Positions 6,788-16,389 of a DNA stretch of 64,000 bases are shown here, piece after piece (within the stretch, counting starts at the first letter, position 1; each line of letters opens with the position of its first letter). This DNA is from an uncultured Clostridia bacterium. GTDB taxonomy: Bacteria; Bacillota; Clostridia; UBA1381. Below the pieces are notes generated by a model. That model searched no databases, had not been told where the DNA came from, and was given only the letters and a program-made list of their open reading frames with translations. The stretch is from the NCBI GenBank assembly GCA_944392335.1, contig CALXWJ010000038.1:1-64000 (forward strand), in the 5' to 3' direction. Both the position numbers and the translations under genes were made by a program.

Positions 6788-9700
6788 TTATTTTATCCAA
6801 GTTTCACCGTTATCGTTTATAACGGCTTTATGTGTATTTGCTGCCTCATTTACATCGAAAAAGTACCACAAAGTATTATCAGTTACATCGGTAAAACGAT
6901 TGAGTTTTGTAAAATTATCATTGACATATTCCTTATCTGCAGTTCTGCCTGTTGCACGGTTCACAACAGTTACGACCTCTGCGCGCGTGATGTTATTATC
7001 CCCTCTGAATGTGCCATCAGCGTAACCGTTGAGCCATCCGATATGTTTTGCATAGGCAACATCATTGTATGCCCAGTAATCTTTTTCAACATCAACATAT
7101 TCAACCGTGTATCCTGTCTTGGTGACATCGTTGAACAATTCATAATATCTAACTGCCATAGCAACAAACTCAGCTCTTGTAACTGAATTGTCCGGTTTAA
7201 ATGTACCATCGCTGTAACCATTTATAATATCATACTTAGCAAGATATCCTAAATATTCAGTATACCACTCATTATTATCCACATCTTTGAATGATGATTT
7301 GCCGCTTATCTTTTCACCTTTTTGCTCTGAAATAAGTCTTGCAAAAATAGCAGCAGCTTCGGCACGGCTCATATCATTATCAGGACGGAATGTACCATCG
7401 TCATATCCAACTATATATGCTTCATGTTCTACTGCCGGAAGAATAAGTACACCGTTTGAATCAGTTGTTCCTGTAAGTTCATTGTTGTTTCTATCTTTTA
7501 AAATAACACTATAGTCTGATTTTGCTTTACCATTTCTATCTGTTACAGTGATGGTATAATAATTATCATCCTTTGCAAGATTCTTTCCTGTAGGCAGGGT
7601 AAGCGTTACTTTGTCAGTACCGATTGATTTTGTTACGCTTACATTGTTCCCGTCTTGATCAACAACCTTTACATTTACAGAAGAGTAGCTGCTAAGGCCG
7701 CCACCACCGCCACCACCGGAGCTTCCACCTGACGATGAACCGCCGCCTCCGGAGGATTTAACCGGCAATGTAACCTGACCGTTTGAGTTTGTAATACCGG
7801 TTTTTGACGTTGTTTTATCTTTTATCGTTACGGAAACACCTTGAACAGGCTTGTCATCTTTATCTGTAATTGTTACAGTGGTTTGATTACTGGTAGTTAA
7901 TGTTTTATCTTCCGGAAGAGTAACTGTTACCTTGCCATCTTTGATTTCGACAAAAGAGCCAGTAATAATGCCTTTTGTGTCTTTGACCGATACTTTATAT
8001 GACGTAGTTATAACTTCGCCCGGCTTATCCTCAACGCCATCGCCATCTGTGTCTTCACCCTTACCGGGAGTTTCTTCACTTACGTCTGAATCACCATTAT
8101 CATCCGTAACATCTTCAGATAGAGGAGGCAATATGATCTTACCGTCTTTATTTGTAATTCCACTTAGTGTTTTAGTTTCGCTATCAGGTTTTACTAACTC
8201 TGAAACAATAACAGCCATATCCTTGACAGCTGTACCATCAGCCTTATTTATGACAGTTACAGTAATACGGTTTTCATAATCAAACTTTACATTTTCCGGG
8301 AGTTCAATAGATATGTTTTCTGCTGTTTTAATGCTTCCATCCTCGTTTTTGATCTCAGGATTATGTGTAACAAAAGCTTTTTCAATTGCACCGATCTCAT
8401 TCACGACCGTTACAATATATCCATCAACCTCTGAATAGCCGTTTACGTCAGTGTAATCTGTATTAACCGGTGGGACTGTTGCAATACCGTCAGAATTTGT
8501 TACATCCGAAACTGTTGTTCCATCTTTAGCCACAACATCAACTAACACGCCTTTTACAGGAGTTCCTTCTTTATCTGTTACGGTTACAACAATCCTGTTA
8601 TCAGAAAGTATATTCGTACCTTCCGGAAGCATTGCCTTTATTTTTCCTGTTTCCTTATCAACAGTTACAATTGTTCCGACAACAGCACCGTCATTATTTT
8701 CGACTTTAATATTATATGAATATATCGGCTGTTCAATAGGATCATCAGGTTCTTCTGTTGGATCATCAGGATTTGTAGATGGATCATCGGGTTCTTCCGT
8801 TGGATTATCAGGATCTGTAGATGGATCATCGGGTTCTTCTGTTGGATTATCTGGATTTGTAGATGGATCATCAGGTTCTTTATCTCCATCGTCTGTTGTA
8901 ACATCACCACCTGTATTGTCATCACCTATTTCATCCTCATTAAGCGGAGGAACTATGATCTGTCCTTTGAAATTTGTCATTTCGGTTCTTGTTGCTTCTG
9001 TATTGTCTTTGACCGTGACACTCATATCTTTTACAACTGTTCCATCTTTTTTTAGAACTGTTACAGTTACGCGGTTATCATAGTCTATAACACTCCCTTC
9101 AGGAAGCTCAACTGAAATTGTATTATCCTCGTTATAGGTTACGAGTGCACCGGCAATGTTTTTACTTTCGTCACTTACCAAAACGATAAAATCGCCCACA
9201 CTGACACGACCATTCTGGTCTGTATACCCAATATTTCCGTCCGGCAGCGTAACCTTTCCATCTATGTCAGTAGTTCCTTTTTCAATGAAGTCACTCATAC
9301 CGATTACAATAACATTGATATTGGGCTGAGCGTTGCCATTCTGATCCGTTACTGTTACTGTAATCCTATTGTCATTATCCATTACAGTGCCATCCGGTAA
9401 TTTTACCACAATATCATTACTTTCACCTATTGCAACTGCACATTTCGGAATAATAAGACCATTTTTATCAGTAACCGTAACTACATAGGTAAAGGTCTGT
9501 TCCTCGTTTTCGCCGCCAATGGTTCCATTATCATCTTCAGTTGATGAGCTGCTGTTTGGAACCTTAAGCTGACCGTTTTCGTCTGTTTTTCCTGTTGCGG
9601 CATTGTTATTTGTGTCATAAATAAATATCTGTAAATCTGATTTTGCTGACTGCGTATCAGTATAGATAGCCGTTATAGTTGTTTGATCTGAATAGTCAAG

Positions 9701-12346
9701 TAATCTACCGCTTGGCAGCTTGATTGTTACATTATCGTTTATGTCAATAGTGATTTCACTGTTGAATATTGGCTTGCCGTTCTTATCAGTCAAGATTATT
9801 AAATAATCTCCAACTTCGGCGTTGCCGTCCTCGTCTGAATTGTCTGTATCAATAAGCTGCGGAATCTCAACTGTCTGCAATACTGCACCGCAAACAATAC
9901 ATTCTATATGTTTTTGTCCTGGCGCCTCAATTGTTGCCGGCGTGTCAATAATCCAATCAGATACTGTATGTCCGGTTGCTTCTACATATTCACCTTTATA
10001 TGTATCGCCGCAGTCTTCGCAAGTGTAAGTTGTATATCCAAGTTCAAGACAAGTAGGCAGTGTCACTTCTTCTGTGTAACGATGTGGCTTTTTGTCTGTG
10101 TAGTTATCTTTGTATTCATCACCGCATTGTTCACATTTAAAGATAGTATACCCAATTTCAGTACAGGTCGGCTCAATGACAGTTTCAACGTAATGATGTT
10201 GCACGCAATCGGTATAATCGCCAATATATGACTTGCCGCAATCAGGGCATGTATATATCGCATAGCCGTGTTCCGTACAGGTTGGTTCTACAACTTCTTT
10301 ATTGTAATTATGTTCTGTCATATCAGTATAGTCAGCTTTATAGGTATCACCACATTGTTTACAAGTATAGGTGGTATATCCCATAGATGTACATGTAGGC
10401 TGTGTGATAACAGATTCATATTCATGAGGTAATTTTTCAGTATAATCCGAAATGTACTCTTCGCTGCAGTTTTTACAAGAATAAGTTGTAAACCCATGTT
10501 CGGTGCATGTAGGAACAGTTACCGTCATGCTATAATCGTGATCCAGCATATCAGTGTAATCACCTACATAGCTGTCACCGCAATCACATGTATAAGTTGT
10601 ATAACCCATAGAAGTACATGTGGGAGGTATTACTTCACTATGATAATGATGTCCTGTCGGCATTGCCAAAACAGTTTGACAAACTTCACATATTTGAGGT
10701 TCCGTACAGGTCGCAGCTTTTCCAGGAGTGTGTCCGGTAGCAGAATCAGCTTTTATCATTTTTTCATTGCACCCGTCATTTTGGCAATGGTATTCCGTAA
10801 CACCTTCGCTTGTGCAGGTAGAACTTGTAATGATATGTCCTTCATCCCAGTTATGTCCAGTAGGATCTGTATAGTCTGACACATAAGAGCTACCGCACAT
10901 AGTACATGTATACGTTGTGTACCCCTTGTCTTCACAGGTCGGTTTTTTTGTTATACTTTCGTATGCATGAGAAATAAGCGGTTTGATATCGGTAATGTAA
11001 TTATCACCGCATATATCACAGATGTGTTCTGTATAACCCACATTTCTGCAGGTTGGATTTATAACATTTGTTTTATAGGTATGTGCCCCGGTTGGTGTGG
11101 TTGTCTGATAAAAATCACCACAGTTTTTACAAACTGAAAGAATGAGTCCTCCTTGCATGCAGTTAGCTTCTCTTATCACTATATCTTCATGATCATGCCC
11201 AATTGCAGGAGTATAGTTTTTCTTTTCAAGTTGTCCGCACCCGCTGCATTGCCAGCGTTCATATCCCAAATTTTCGCATGTCGCTGGAACTGTTTCAATA
11301 TATCTGAAATCATGCTCATGTGCAGGGGGGATGATTATAACCGTGTCATCTCCCGACTCATCATCTGATGCACTATCATTAAGCAGCCATACATAGGAAA
11401 CACCATTCTCTACCATATCCTCGCCGGAATACGAATAGGTGATTTCATAGTATACTGTATAATATCCTGCCTTAGTGTAGTTCGGTGCGCTTGTTTGTTT
11501 GCAATTGTCAGCACTATCGCCATAACGGACTAAGGTTTTAACACCGCTGTCAGAAAGATCTGATACGGTTACCGTATGTGCTTCGCCGTCTGCTGTTCCA
11601 TAATAAGAACTTACAACTGATTTTGCTGTTACATATTCACTTTTTTCAAAATTACAATCATCACAATGCTGTAACACATAAAAACGGTTGTTGCCAATTT
11701 GACCATCTATCTGCTCATTAAAATTATGTGCTTCTCGCACAGATGATGCTTGAGCTTTTGTACCTTTACAAAATTGACAATATTTTCCCGCCTTATATAC
11801 AGTGGTGTGATAATTCTCATTATACGGAGTATAAGTGGTATTATCAAAATCCAAGAAAAAATTATGGTCACAAGAATTGAGACTATAAAGATTCTTATTA
11901 AAGTTATATGCATCCACTCCGTCAACCGCATTGATTGTCCCGCAATTCTGGCATACGCTTTTCGTCCAGTGGTTGCCTGTGTAATAAGCATCTATACCCG
12001 GCGTACCGCTGTCAAGATTACCAACCTCGGTACCATCAATATTTCTTCCGTCTGAAAACCAGACACCATGATTTTTAGCAGTTTCGCCGCTTCTTGTATA
12101 TTCAGGTACACGATACGTTAACACTGTAGTTTCTTTATCGCATACAGGGCACCATGATGTCTCGTATGTGGTCGTAGCATTAACATCTAATTCATTTGTT
12201 CTGTTGTTTGATGACAGCCAGCTGTCAGCAGGGTCTACATACTCGTTTGACTGTGCAGCAAAGGTTGTAACAGGAGCCGCGCTTATAAGCATACACATTG
12301 TCAGTAAGGCTGATAAAACTGATTTTAATTTAGATTTGTTTTTCAT
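6788..12346 (-). CDS. Giant SLH-anchored surface protein with Cys-pair repeats
   Basis: A 1852-residue secreted protein. A signal peptide ends near residue 31 (AAPVTTFAA). Four CxxC pairs lie in the first 230 residues. About twelve repeats of roughly 38 residues follow between about 360 and 830, each with a TC near its start and a CxxCG (consensus PTCTEHGYTTYTCxxCGDxY). Next are beta-rich modules of the carboxypeptidase-regulatory/Ig-like kind (VTVTDKNGxP ... TDxDGxVxLP), an acidic DDPSTNPDNPTEEP repeat block (about 1154-1202), a Gly/Ser linker (about 1530-1550) and three SLH domains (about 1640-1825) that bind secondary cell-wall polysaccharide. AAGGAGG precedes the ATG. Its place among T4SS genes suggests an adhesin or mating-aggregation factor; the Cys repeats look like small metal-binding or disulfide knuckles. 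Confidence 0.88.
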   Translation of the reverse strand: MKNKSKLKSVLSALLTMCMLISAAPVTTFAAQSNEYVDPADSWLSSNNRTNELDVNATTTYETSWCPVCDKETTVLTYRVPEYTRSGETAKNHGVWFSDGRNIDGTEVGNLDSGTPGIDAYYTGNHWTKSVCQNCGTINAVDGVDAYNFNKNLYSLNSCDHNFFLDFDNTTYTPYNENYHTTVYKAGKYCQFCKGTKAQASSVREAHNFNEQIDGQIGNNRFYVLQHCDDCNFEKSEYVTAKSVVSSYYGTADGEAHTVTVSDLSDSGVKTLVRYGDSADNCKQTSAPNYTKAGYYTVYYEITYSYSGEDMVENGVSYVWLLNDSASDDESGDDTVIIIPPAHEHDFRYIETVPATCENLGYERWQCSGCGQLEKKNYTPAIGHDHEDIVIREANCMQGGLILSVCKNCGDFYQTTTPTGAHTYKTNVINPTCRNVGYTEHICDICGDNYITDIKPLISHAYESITKKPTCEDKGYTTYTCTMCGSSYVSDYTDPTGHNWDEGHIITSSTCTSEGVTEYHCQNDGCNEKMIKADSATGHTPGKAATCTEPQICEVCQTVLAMPTGHHYHSEVIPPTCTSMGYTTYTCDCGDSYVGDYTDMLDHDYSMTVTVPTCTEHGFTTYSCKNCSEEYISDYTEKLPHEYESVITQPTCTSMGYTTYTCKQCGDTYKADYTDMTEHNYNKEVVEPTCTEHGYAIYTCPDCGKSYIGDYTDCVQHHYVETVIEPTCTEIGYTIFKCEQCGDEYKDNYTDKKPHRYTEEVTLPTCLELGYTTYTCEDCGDTYKGEYVEATGHTVSDWIIDTPATIEAPGQKHIECIVCGAVLQTVEIPQLIDTDNSDEDGNAEVGDYLIILTDKNGKPIFNSEITIDINDNVTIKLPSGRLLDYSDQTTITAIYTDTQSAKSDLQIFIYDTNNNAATGKTDENGQLKVPNSSSSTEDDNGTIGGENEEQTFTYVVTVTDKNGLIIPKCAVAIGESNDIVVKLPDGTVMDNDNRITVTVTDQNGNAQPNINVIVIGMSDFIEKGTTDIDGKVTLPDGNIGYTDQNGRVSVGDFIVLVSDESKNIAGALVTYNEDNTISVELPEGSVIDYDNRVTVTVLKKDGTVVKDMSVTVKDNTEATRTEMTNFKGQIIVPPLNEDEIGDDNTGGDVTTDDGDKEPDDPSTNPDNPTEEPDDPSTDPDNPTEEPDDPSTNPDDPTEEPDDPIEQPIYSYNIKVENNDGAVVGTIVTVDKETGKIKAMLPEGTNILSDNRIVVTVTDKEGTPVKGVLVDVVAKDGTTVSDVTNSDGIATVPPVNTDYTDVNGYSEVDGYIVTVVNEIGAIEKAFVTHNPEIKNEDGSIKTAENISIELPENVKFDYENRITVTVINKADGTAVKDMAVIVSELVKPDSETKTLSGITNKDGKIILPPLSEDVTDDNGDSDVSEETPGKGEDTDGDGVEDKPGEVITTSYKVSVKDTKGIITGSFVEIKDGKVTVTLPEDKTLTTSNQTTVTITDKDDKPVQGVSVTIKDKTTSKTGITNSNGQVTLPVKSSGGGGSSSGGSSGGGGGGGLSSYSSVNVKVVDQDGNNVSVTKSIGTDKVTLTLPTGKNLAKDDNYYTITVTDRNGKAKSDYSVILKDRNNNELTGTTDSNGVLILPAVEHEAYIVGYDDGTFRPDNDMSRAEAAAIFARLISEQKGEKISGKSSFKDVDNNEWYTEYLGYLAKYDIINGYSDGTFKPDNSVTRAEFVAMAVRYYELFNDVTKTGYTVEYVDVEKDYWAYNDVAYAKHIGWLNGYADGTFRGDNNITRAEVVTVVNRATGRTADKEYVNDNFTKLNRFTDVTDNTLWYFFDVNEAANTHKAVINDNGETWIK
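8735..8890 (-). repeat. In-gene 42-bp tandem repeat (Asp/Pro-rich linker)
   Basis: About three and a half copies of a 42-base unit encode DDPSTNPDNPTEEP-like 14-residue blocks in the giant surface protein. The copies differ by a few bases. It is an extended acidic spacer whose copy number could vary by slippage. Confidence 0.8.
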
Positions 12347-12527
12347 TTGGAAATTCCTCCTTATGATTTTTTACTTCTTCCTCTTTTTTCAAAGGTTCAT
12401 ACATATTGCAAGCAATTCCATTGTTTAGGTGCAGATACGGGCAGAATGGCTCTCTTGGATCAAGCATGTATGTTTGTTTGCCTGTTTCACAAGAAGAACA
12501 TATCTGCCCCTGCACAATTCTTTCCAT
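12330..12527 (-). CDS. Small cysteine-containing protein
   Basis: A 65-residue protein with the pairs CSSC (residues about 10-13) and FCPY plus a further cysteine (GIACNMY), then a charged tail (LKKEEEVKNHKEE). Cysteine spacing would suit a small zinc- or iron-sulfur-binding fold. GGAGGG lies 5 bases before the ATG at 12527, and its stop overlaps the start of the giant surface protein by 17 bases, so the pair is coupled. I do not recognise the family. It could help fold or regulate the cysteine-rich neighbour; that is guesswork. Confidence 0.6.
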   Translation of the reverse strand: MERIVQGQICSSCETGKQTYMLDPREPFCPYLHLNNGIACNMYEPLKKEEEVKNHKEEFPNEKQI

Positions 12528-12559
12528 AACATCCCTCCATAAAATGTCTATATATTAAA

Positions 12560-12973
12560 TCAGACCGCAAGACAGGCATAGCCTCTATCGGCTTCGTCAA
12601 TGCAGCGGTCAAGGATTTCAAAAAATCTGGATACCCCAAGTTCATTATCGAGCCAATGTGTTGCTCTGTAAGAATAACAGCCCACATCCTTGTTAATGGA
12701 ATGACTGCCGAGAACGCTTTTTAGGTTCAGGCTGTTGAGCGTATCCAGTTGTTTTAGTCCTCCGGTATGGTTTAGTTTTTTTGCAAGACAGAATACCATT
12801 AACGGGTGCAGATCAGAAAAAGAGATCTGCAAGTAATAGTTCCTGTATCCGGTCATAACAGAGGTCTCATCCTGTTCTTCTATAGTCAGTCTGGACTGAA
12901 TCATTTTCCTGGTGTTTTCGGAAATCTTTTTACGACGCTTTTGTTCTTCGACGTTTAGTTCATAATAGGACAT
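12560..12973 (-). CDS. Uncharacterised conjugative-element protein
   Basis: A 137-residue soluble protein with a basic N-terminus (VEEQKRRKKISENTRKMIQ) and a mixed helical remainder (HPLMVFCLAKKLNHTGGL, then NELGVSRFFEILDRCIDEA). No membrane segment or known motif is visible. A strong AAAGGAGG precedes the ATG at 12973. It sits between the S1-domain gene and the small cysteine protein, all on the same strand, so it probably belongs to the element's transfer operon. Function unknown. Confidence 0.6.
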   Translation of the reverse strand: MSYYELNVEEQKRRKKISENTRKMIQSRLTIEEQDETSVMTGYRNYYLQISFSDLHPLMVFCLAKKLNHTGGLKQLDTLNSLNLKSVLGSHSINKDVGCYSYRATHWLDNELGVSRFFEILDRCIDEADRGYACLAV

Positions 12974-13002
12974 AAAGCATTCCTCCTTTCATAAATGTAA
13001 CC

Positions 13003-14382
13003 TTATCTTGCTGCCGCTATATGTGTGATAGCACCCCAAATTCGGTTTGTATTGTAATTGATACCAAGAATTCTTACGGTGACTCTTGCGCCTCTTGGCG
13101 GACGACCACGTTTAGGATAGTTGCAAAGACAATCGATACCGCCATCCAATGACACAAAGACGCCATTGGTATCAACCATACTAACCGTTCCTACATACCG
13201 GTTTCCTACCGAATATTTTTTTAAAGCTTTATCGTATGGATTTTCACCGGCTTGCTTTACAGATGCTCTAACTTTTATATTTCTTCGGTCGGTTCTGTCA
13301 ATATCAAGTATTTTGACAAGTGTCCTCTGTCCGGGTGTGAAATACTTTTCAGCATCCATCAATCTTTGATAACTGAGTTCACGCAAAGGAATAAATACCT
13401 CCAGGCCAAACAAGTCCACAAATATTCCAGAACGAACTACAGAAACCACGCGTACTTCTGCACATAAATCAGGATATAATAGATTATTGCCATCCCTATC
13501 AGTGCCGAAATAATATGTTTTACGTTTATTACGCATTGCTTCAATGCGGCTTCCAACAGCTATTTTTTCTTTTGCGTCAATGCCCTTAATTATGTAGTCA
13601 ACTTCTGCACCAAGGCGTTTGTTTAACATATAGTTCAAAACATAATCAAGAGGCTGACCTTTTAAATCTTCGGGTGGTTCAACTGCCTCTGCCAGAGGGA
13701 TAATGACTTTGTACTCACCATAATAAAGGACTGCAAGAGTCTTTGATGGATCGCCACTCGGGTTTTCAATTCCCTGGATGGATCCCGATAGATGTTTTTT
13801 TCCTCGATATGACTCCAGTAAATCAAGTAATTCGTTTCTTGCCTTGTCAGCGTCAGTTATAACTCCAAGTTCATCATCAATGGATAAGATTGCACTAGAT
13901 TTGGGAGTGGGTATTCTTATTTTGGATTTACTCGCTTTTTCGACGCCGTCGTTTGACTCATCAGGCTCAGCTTTTGTTTCATTGTCAGACTGAATTTGAT
14001 TTTCTTCCGGAAGCTTTCTTCGCCTTCGACTTCTCTTTGGTTTTTCTGAATCAAGCTGGACATCTTCTGGATTTTCAGAATTATCCAAGATCTCTTCAGC
14101 CGAATCATTAGAATTCTGATTAGATTCATTGGCTTCATTTCCAGTCTGATGATCAATAGGTTTTTCTTCGAAATTTAGTGTGTCTTCAATGCCGGCGGCA
14201 GATAAAGAGTCATCATTTGATTCAGTTTGAGAAATTTGCTCCGAAACAGTTGCTGTCTCAATCGCGCCTTCCGAAGGGTTGGAATCCGAATCAGTTTCCA
14301 AATCGGTATAGGGTGGATCAGTGTCTGTAGTTAAGCTTACGATTGTCTCTTCTGCAGTGCTGTCTGTTTTTTTAATTGCCAT
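13003..14382 (-). CDS. S1 RNA-binding-domain protein of the conjugative element
   Basis: A 459-residue protein in two halves. Residues 1-160 are low-complexity and acidic, rich in Ser, Glu, Asp and Asn, with a basic patch KPKRSRRRRK. The C-terminal half contains S1-type OB folds, seen in CAEVRVVSVVRSGIFVDLFGLEVFIP and YVGTVSMVDTNGVFVSLDGGIDCL. A LLDLLESYRGKKHLSG segment lies before them. S1-domain proteins of this size recur in Clostridia conjugative elements downstream of VirD4; what they bind is not established. GGAGG precedes the ATG at 14382; the earlier ATG at 14421 is rejected. A terminator separates it from virD4. Confidence 0.75.
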   Translation of the reverse strand: MAIKKTDSTAEETIVSLTTDTDPPYTDLETDSDSNPSEGAIETATVSEQISQTESNDDSLSAAGIEDTLNFEEKPIDHQTGNEANESNQNSNDSAEEILDNSENPEDVQLDSEKPKRSRRRRKLPEENQIQSDNETKAEPDESNDGVEKASKSKIRIPTPKSSAILSIDDELGVITDADKARNELLDLLESYRGKKHLSGSIQGIENPSGDPSKTLAVLYYGEYKVIIPLAEAVEPPEDLKGQPLDYVLNYMLNKRLGAEVDYIIKGIDAKEKIAVGSRIEAMRNKRKTYYFGTDRDGNNLLYPDLCAEVRVVSVVRSGIFVDLFGLEVFIPLRELSYQRLMDAEKYFTPGQRTLVKILDIDRTDRRNIKVRASVKQAGENPYDKALKKYSVGNRYVGTVSMVDTNGVFVSLDGGIDCLCNYPKRGRPPRGARVTVRILGINYNTNRIWGAITHIAAAR

Positions 14383-14411
14383 GTTTTTACCTCCTAAATT
14401 AAAATTGGTAT

Positions 14412-14438
14412 AAAAAAGCACCTCATTTTTCGAGATGC
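14412..14438 (-). terminator. Intrinsic terminator between VirD4 and the S1 gene
   Basis: Read on the minus strand, GCATCTC and GAGGTGC pair around a 7-base loop and are followed by TTTTTT. It lies after the VirD4 stop and before the S1-protein start, so it probably tapers expression of the downstream surface genes. Confidence 0.65.
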
Positions 14439-14465
14439 TGATTTTTGCATATATGTTTTATAAAT

Positions 14466-16373
14466 TTAAAATTCGCTTGGTGGCGATGCTGAACTGTACA
14501 ATTTTCGTTTAGATGTCGGTTTGGTAAAAGAAGATTCCTTTGATGTTTCTATGCATTCTGAAGGCTCGACCGGGCTCTCATTCTGATAAACAGTGGATTT
14601 GTAAATATCAGTATGGAGGAAAGAACTCGATTTATAATCCATAATTGAAACCCTGTTAATTTTTTTGCTCATTGGATGCTTTGTGTAATCCAGTTTATTA
14701 AGCTTTAGTACATTGTACCCTCTTATGATACACAGAAGTTCTTCGTTTGGAAGTCTGAGTACCTCATCAGGAGTCAATAGCTTTCTGCGTCCTTGTCCTT
14801 CGGTATGACGATACTGCGGAATAACCTGTGCAACCGCCATCGTTTGCCTTACTGTCATAGTAGTATTGATTTGTATACTCATATCACCTGCACGATCAGA
14901 ATAAAACGATGCTGTTTCACTATCTGAGCAGCCGAGCATAAGCTGAATATCTGCATTGCCGAGTATTTCGAGCCACAAATTGTTGGGATATCGGTTCTGC
15001 AATTGTCCCAAACTTTGCACTGCCATCATTACTCGAATTTCTCGAGAACGAATTACGCTTAGTGTTCTCGCAAAATCACTTCCATCTGCCGCACCTCCGA
15101 TTTTTCCAATATTATTAAATTCATCTAAGATTAGATTAACTGGCACTTTACAGCGCTGTTCCGGTGTGGAGTCTGCATACCGTGTCAGTTTGGTAAACAG
15201 GAATGAGAAAAAAAGTGAGGAAAGGAATGCCATTGTAGTATTCTGGTCACTTAATATAATAAAATATGCACACTTTTGCTTACCCGGAGCTGTAAGGTCA
15301 ATGTCAGACCGACTTGTAATCGCTGCGACGGATTTGTTTTGAAGAACCTGAAGTCTGGTGCCCAGCCCAATTATAATACCGGAGCGAACCGTGTCGCTTG
15401 CTTGAGCAAATAAATTATATGGAGCCCTTGCCGGATGATCTAATGGCAGCTTTTCAAACATCGCTGTAAGCTGCCGTTCACTATACTGAGTCAATAACTG
15501 GTACACTGCCGGCAGATTCTTCATCTCCGGCGTTCTTGTAGGATCAAAATCCACATATAATACCAACGCTTTTAACAGATTGCTCTCACCATTGTCCCAG
15601 AAATGATCACCTTTACCGCTGCTTGTGTTGCCGATTATAATGTTCGTTAAATCCTGTGCAAGGAGAGTGTCACCATGTAAATCAGACATACAGTTCCACG
15701 AATCACCATGTTCAGGATGCACTAAATTAAATACTTTTACCTCATATCCATTATTTTTAAACAGCATAGCAGTGTCAGAGTAAAGTTCGGCTTTTGGGTC
15801 AGTGATTACCACTGATTCATTTCTTTTTATTGCCTGAAAAAGTGCGTTTCGAATAATCGCTCGAGATTTCATTGTTCCTGATGCACCAAAAATCGCTATA
15901 TGACGATTCAGTTTGGTATCCTTAGGCATACACACGGCATTTCCTTTATATTCACCCAAAATAACACCGTCCGCCTTCCCGGGTGCTGCAACCTCCAAAA
16001 CCTCTTTCATTTCTTTTTCAGTCATCCATGATGCTGTTCCGTAAACACCTGTTTTACTTTTAACAAACCCTCTTGGGTCATAGTCTTTGCCATCAAATTT
16101 ATCATGAAGTTTGATATATGCAAAAATAGCAGCACCGATTGCTATGATGATAAGCATTGCTTTCATTCCACTTGCTGTAAATGACTGCCGAAAACATTGT
16201 ATCATGCCCCAATTCACCATGCTCATTGGACTATCACCAGATATCCCACCAGACTCAAGCCAGTTTGCATAATTGTTTAGCAATTGCCCCAGTAAACCGG
16301 ATAGATACACTAAAGCTGTCAATCCCAGTATGACAATAAGAGCGATTCCCGCAACTCTTCGTTTATCATCCAC
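14466..16373 (-). CDS. VirD4/TraG-type conjugative coupling ATPase
   Basis: A 635-residue type IV coupling protein. Two N-terminal membrane segments (IALIVILGLTALVYLSGLLG and AMLIIIAIGAAIFAYI) precede the RecA-like motor with Walker A FGASGTMKS (about residue 168) and Walker B VNLILDEFNNIG (about 413). TDPKAELY and SREIRVMMAVQSLGQL are also typical of the VirD4 family. It links the relaxed DNA to the secretion channel at the membrane. The GTG at 16373, 8 bases after AGGAGG, is preferred to the GTG at 16382, which overlaps that site. The C-terminal 60 residues are Ser/Thr-rich. The gene starts 16 bases after the preceding one. Confidence 0.93.
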   Translation of the reverse strand: MDDKRRVAGIALIVILGLTALVYLSGLLGQLLNNYANWLESGGISGDSPMSMVNWGMIQCFRQSFTASGMKAMLIIIAIGAAIFAYIKLHDKFDGKDYDPRGFVKSKTGVYGTASWMTEKEMKEVLEVAAPGKADGVILGEYKGNAVCMPKDTKLNRHIAIFGASGTMKSRAIIRNALFQAIKRNESVVITDPKAELYSDTAMLFKNNGYEVKVFNLVHPEHGDSWNCMSDLHGDTLLAQDLTNIIIGNTSSGKGDHFWDNGESNLLKALVLYVDFDPTRTPEMKNLPAVYQLLTQYSERQLTAMFEKLPLDHPARAPYNLFAQASDTVRSGIIIGLGTRLQVLQNKSVAAITSRSDIDLTAPGKQKCAYFIILSDQNTTMAFLSSLFFSFLFTKLTRYADSTPEQRCKVPVNLILDEFNNIGKIGGAADGSDFARTLSVIRSREIRVMMAVQSLGQLQNRYPNNLWLEILGNADIQLMLGCSDSETASFYSDRAGDMSIQINTTMTVRQTMAVAQVIPQYRHTEGQGRRKLLTPDEVLRLPNEELLCIIRGYNVLKLNKLDYTKHPMSKKINRVSIMDYKSSSFLHTDIYKSTVYQNESPVEPSECIETSKESSFTKPTSKRKLYSSASPPSEF

Positions 16374-16389
16374 TGAATTCACCTCCTAA

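Noticed and set aside
8735-8890. CRISPR array
   Set aside because: The repeat is in-frame coding sequence without unique spacers. I saw no repeat-spacer array elsewhere in the window.
8665-8925. 86-codon frame rich in Ile/Gln/Met within the giant surface gene
   Set aside because: It is an alternate frame of the 42-bp repeat, with no ribosome binding site.
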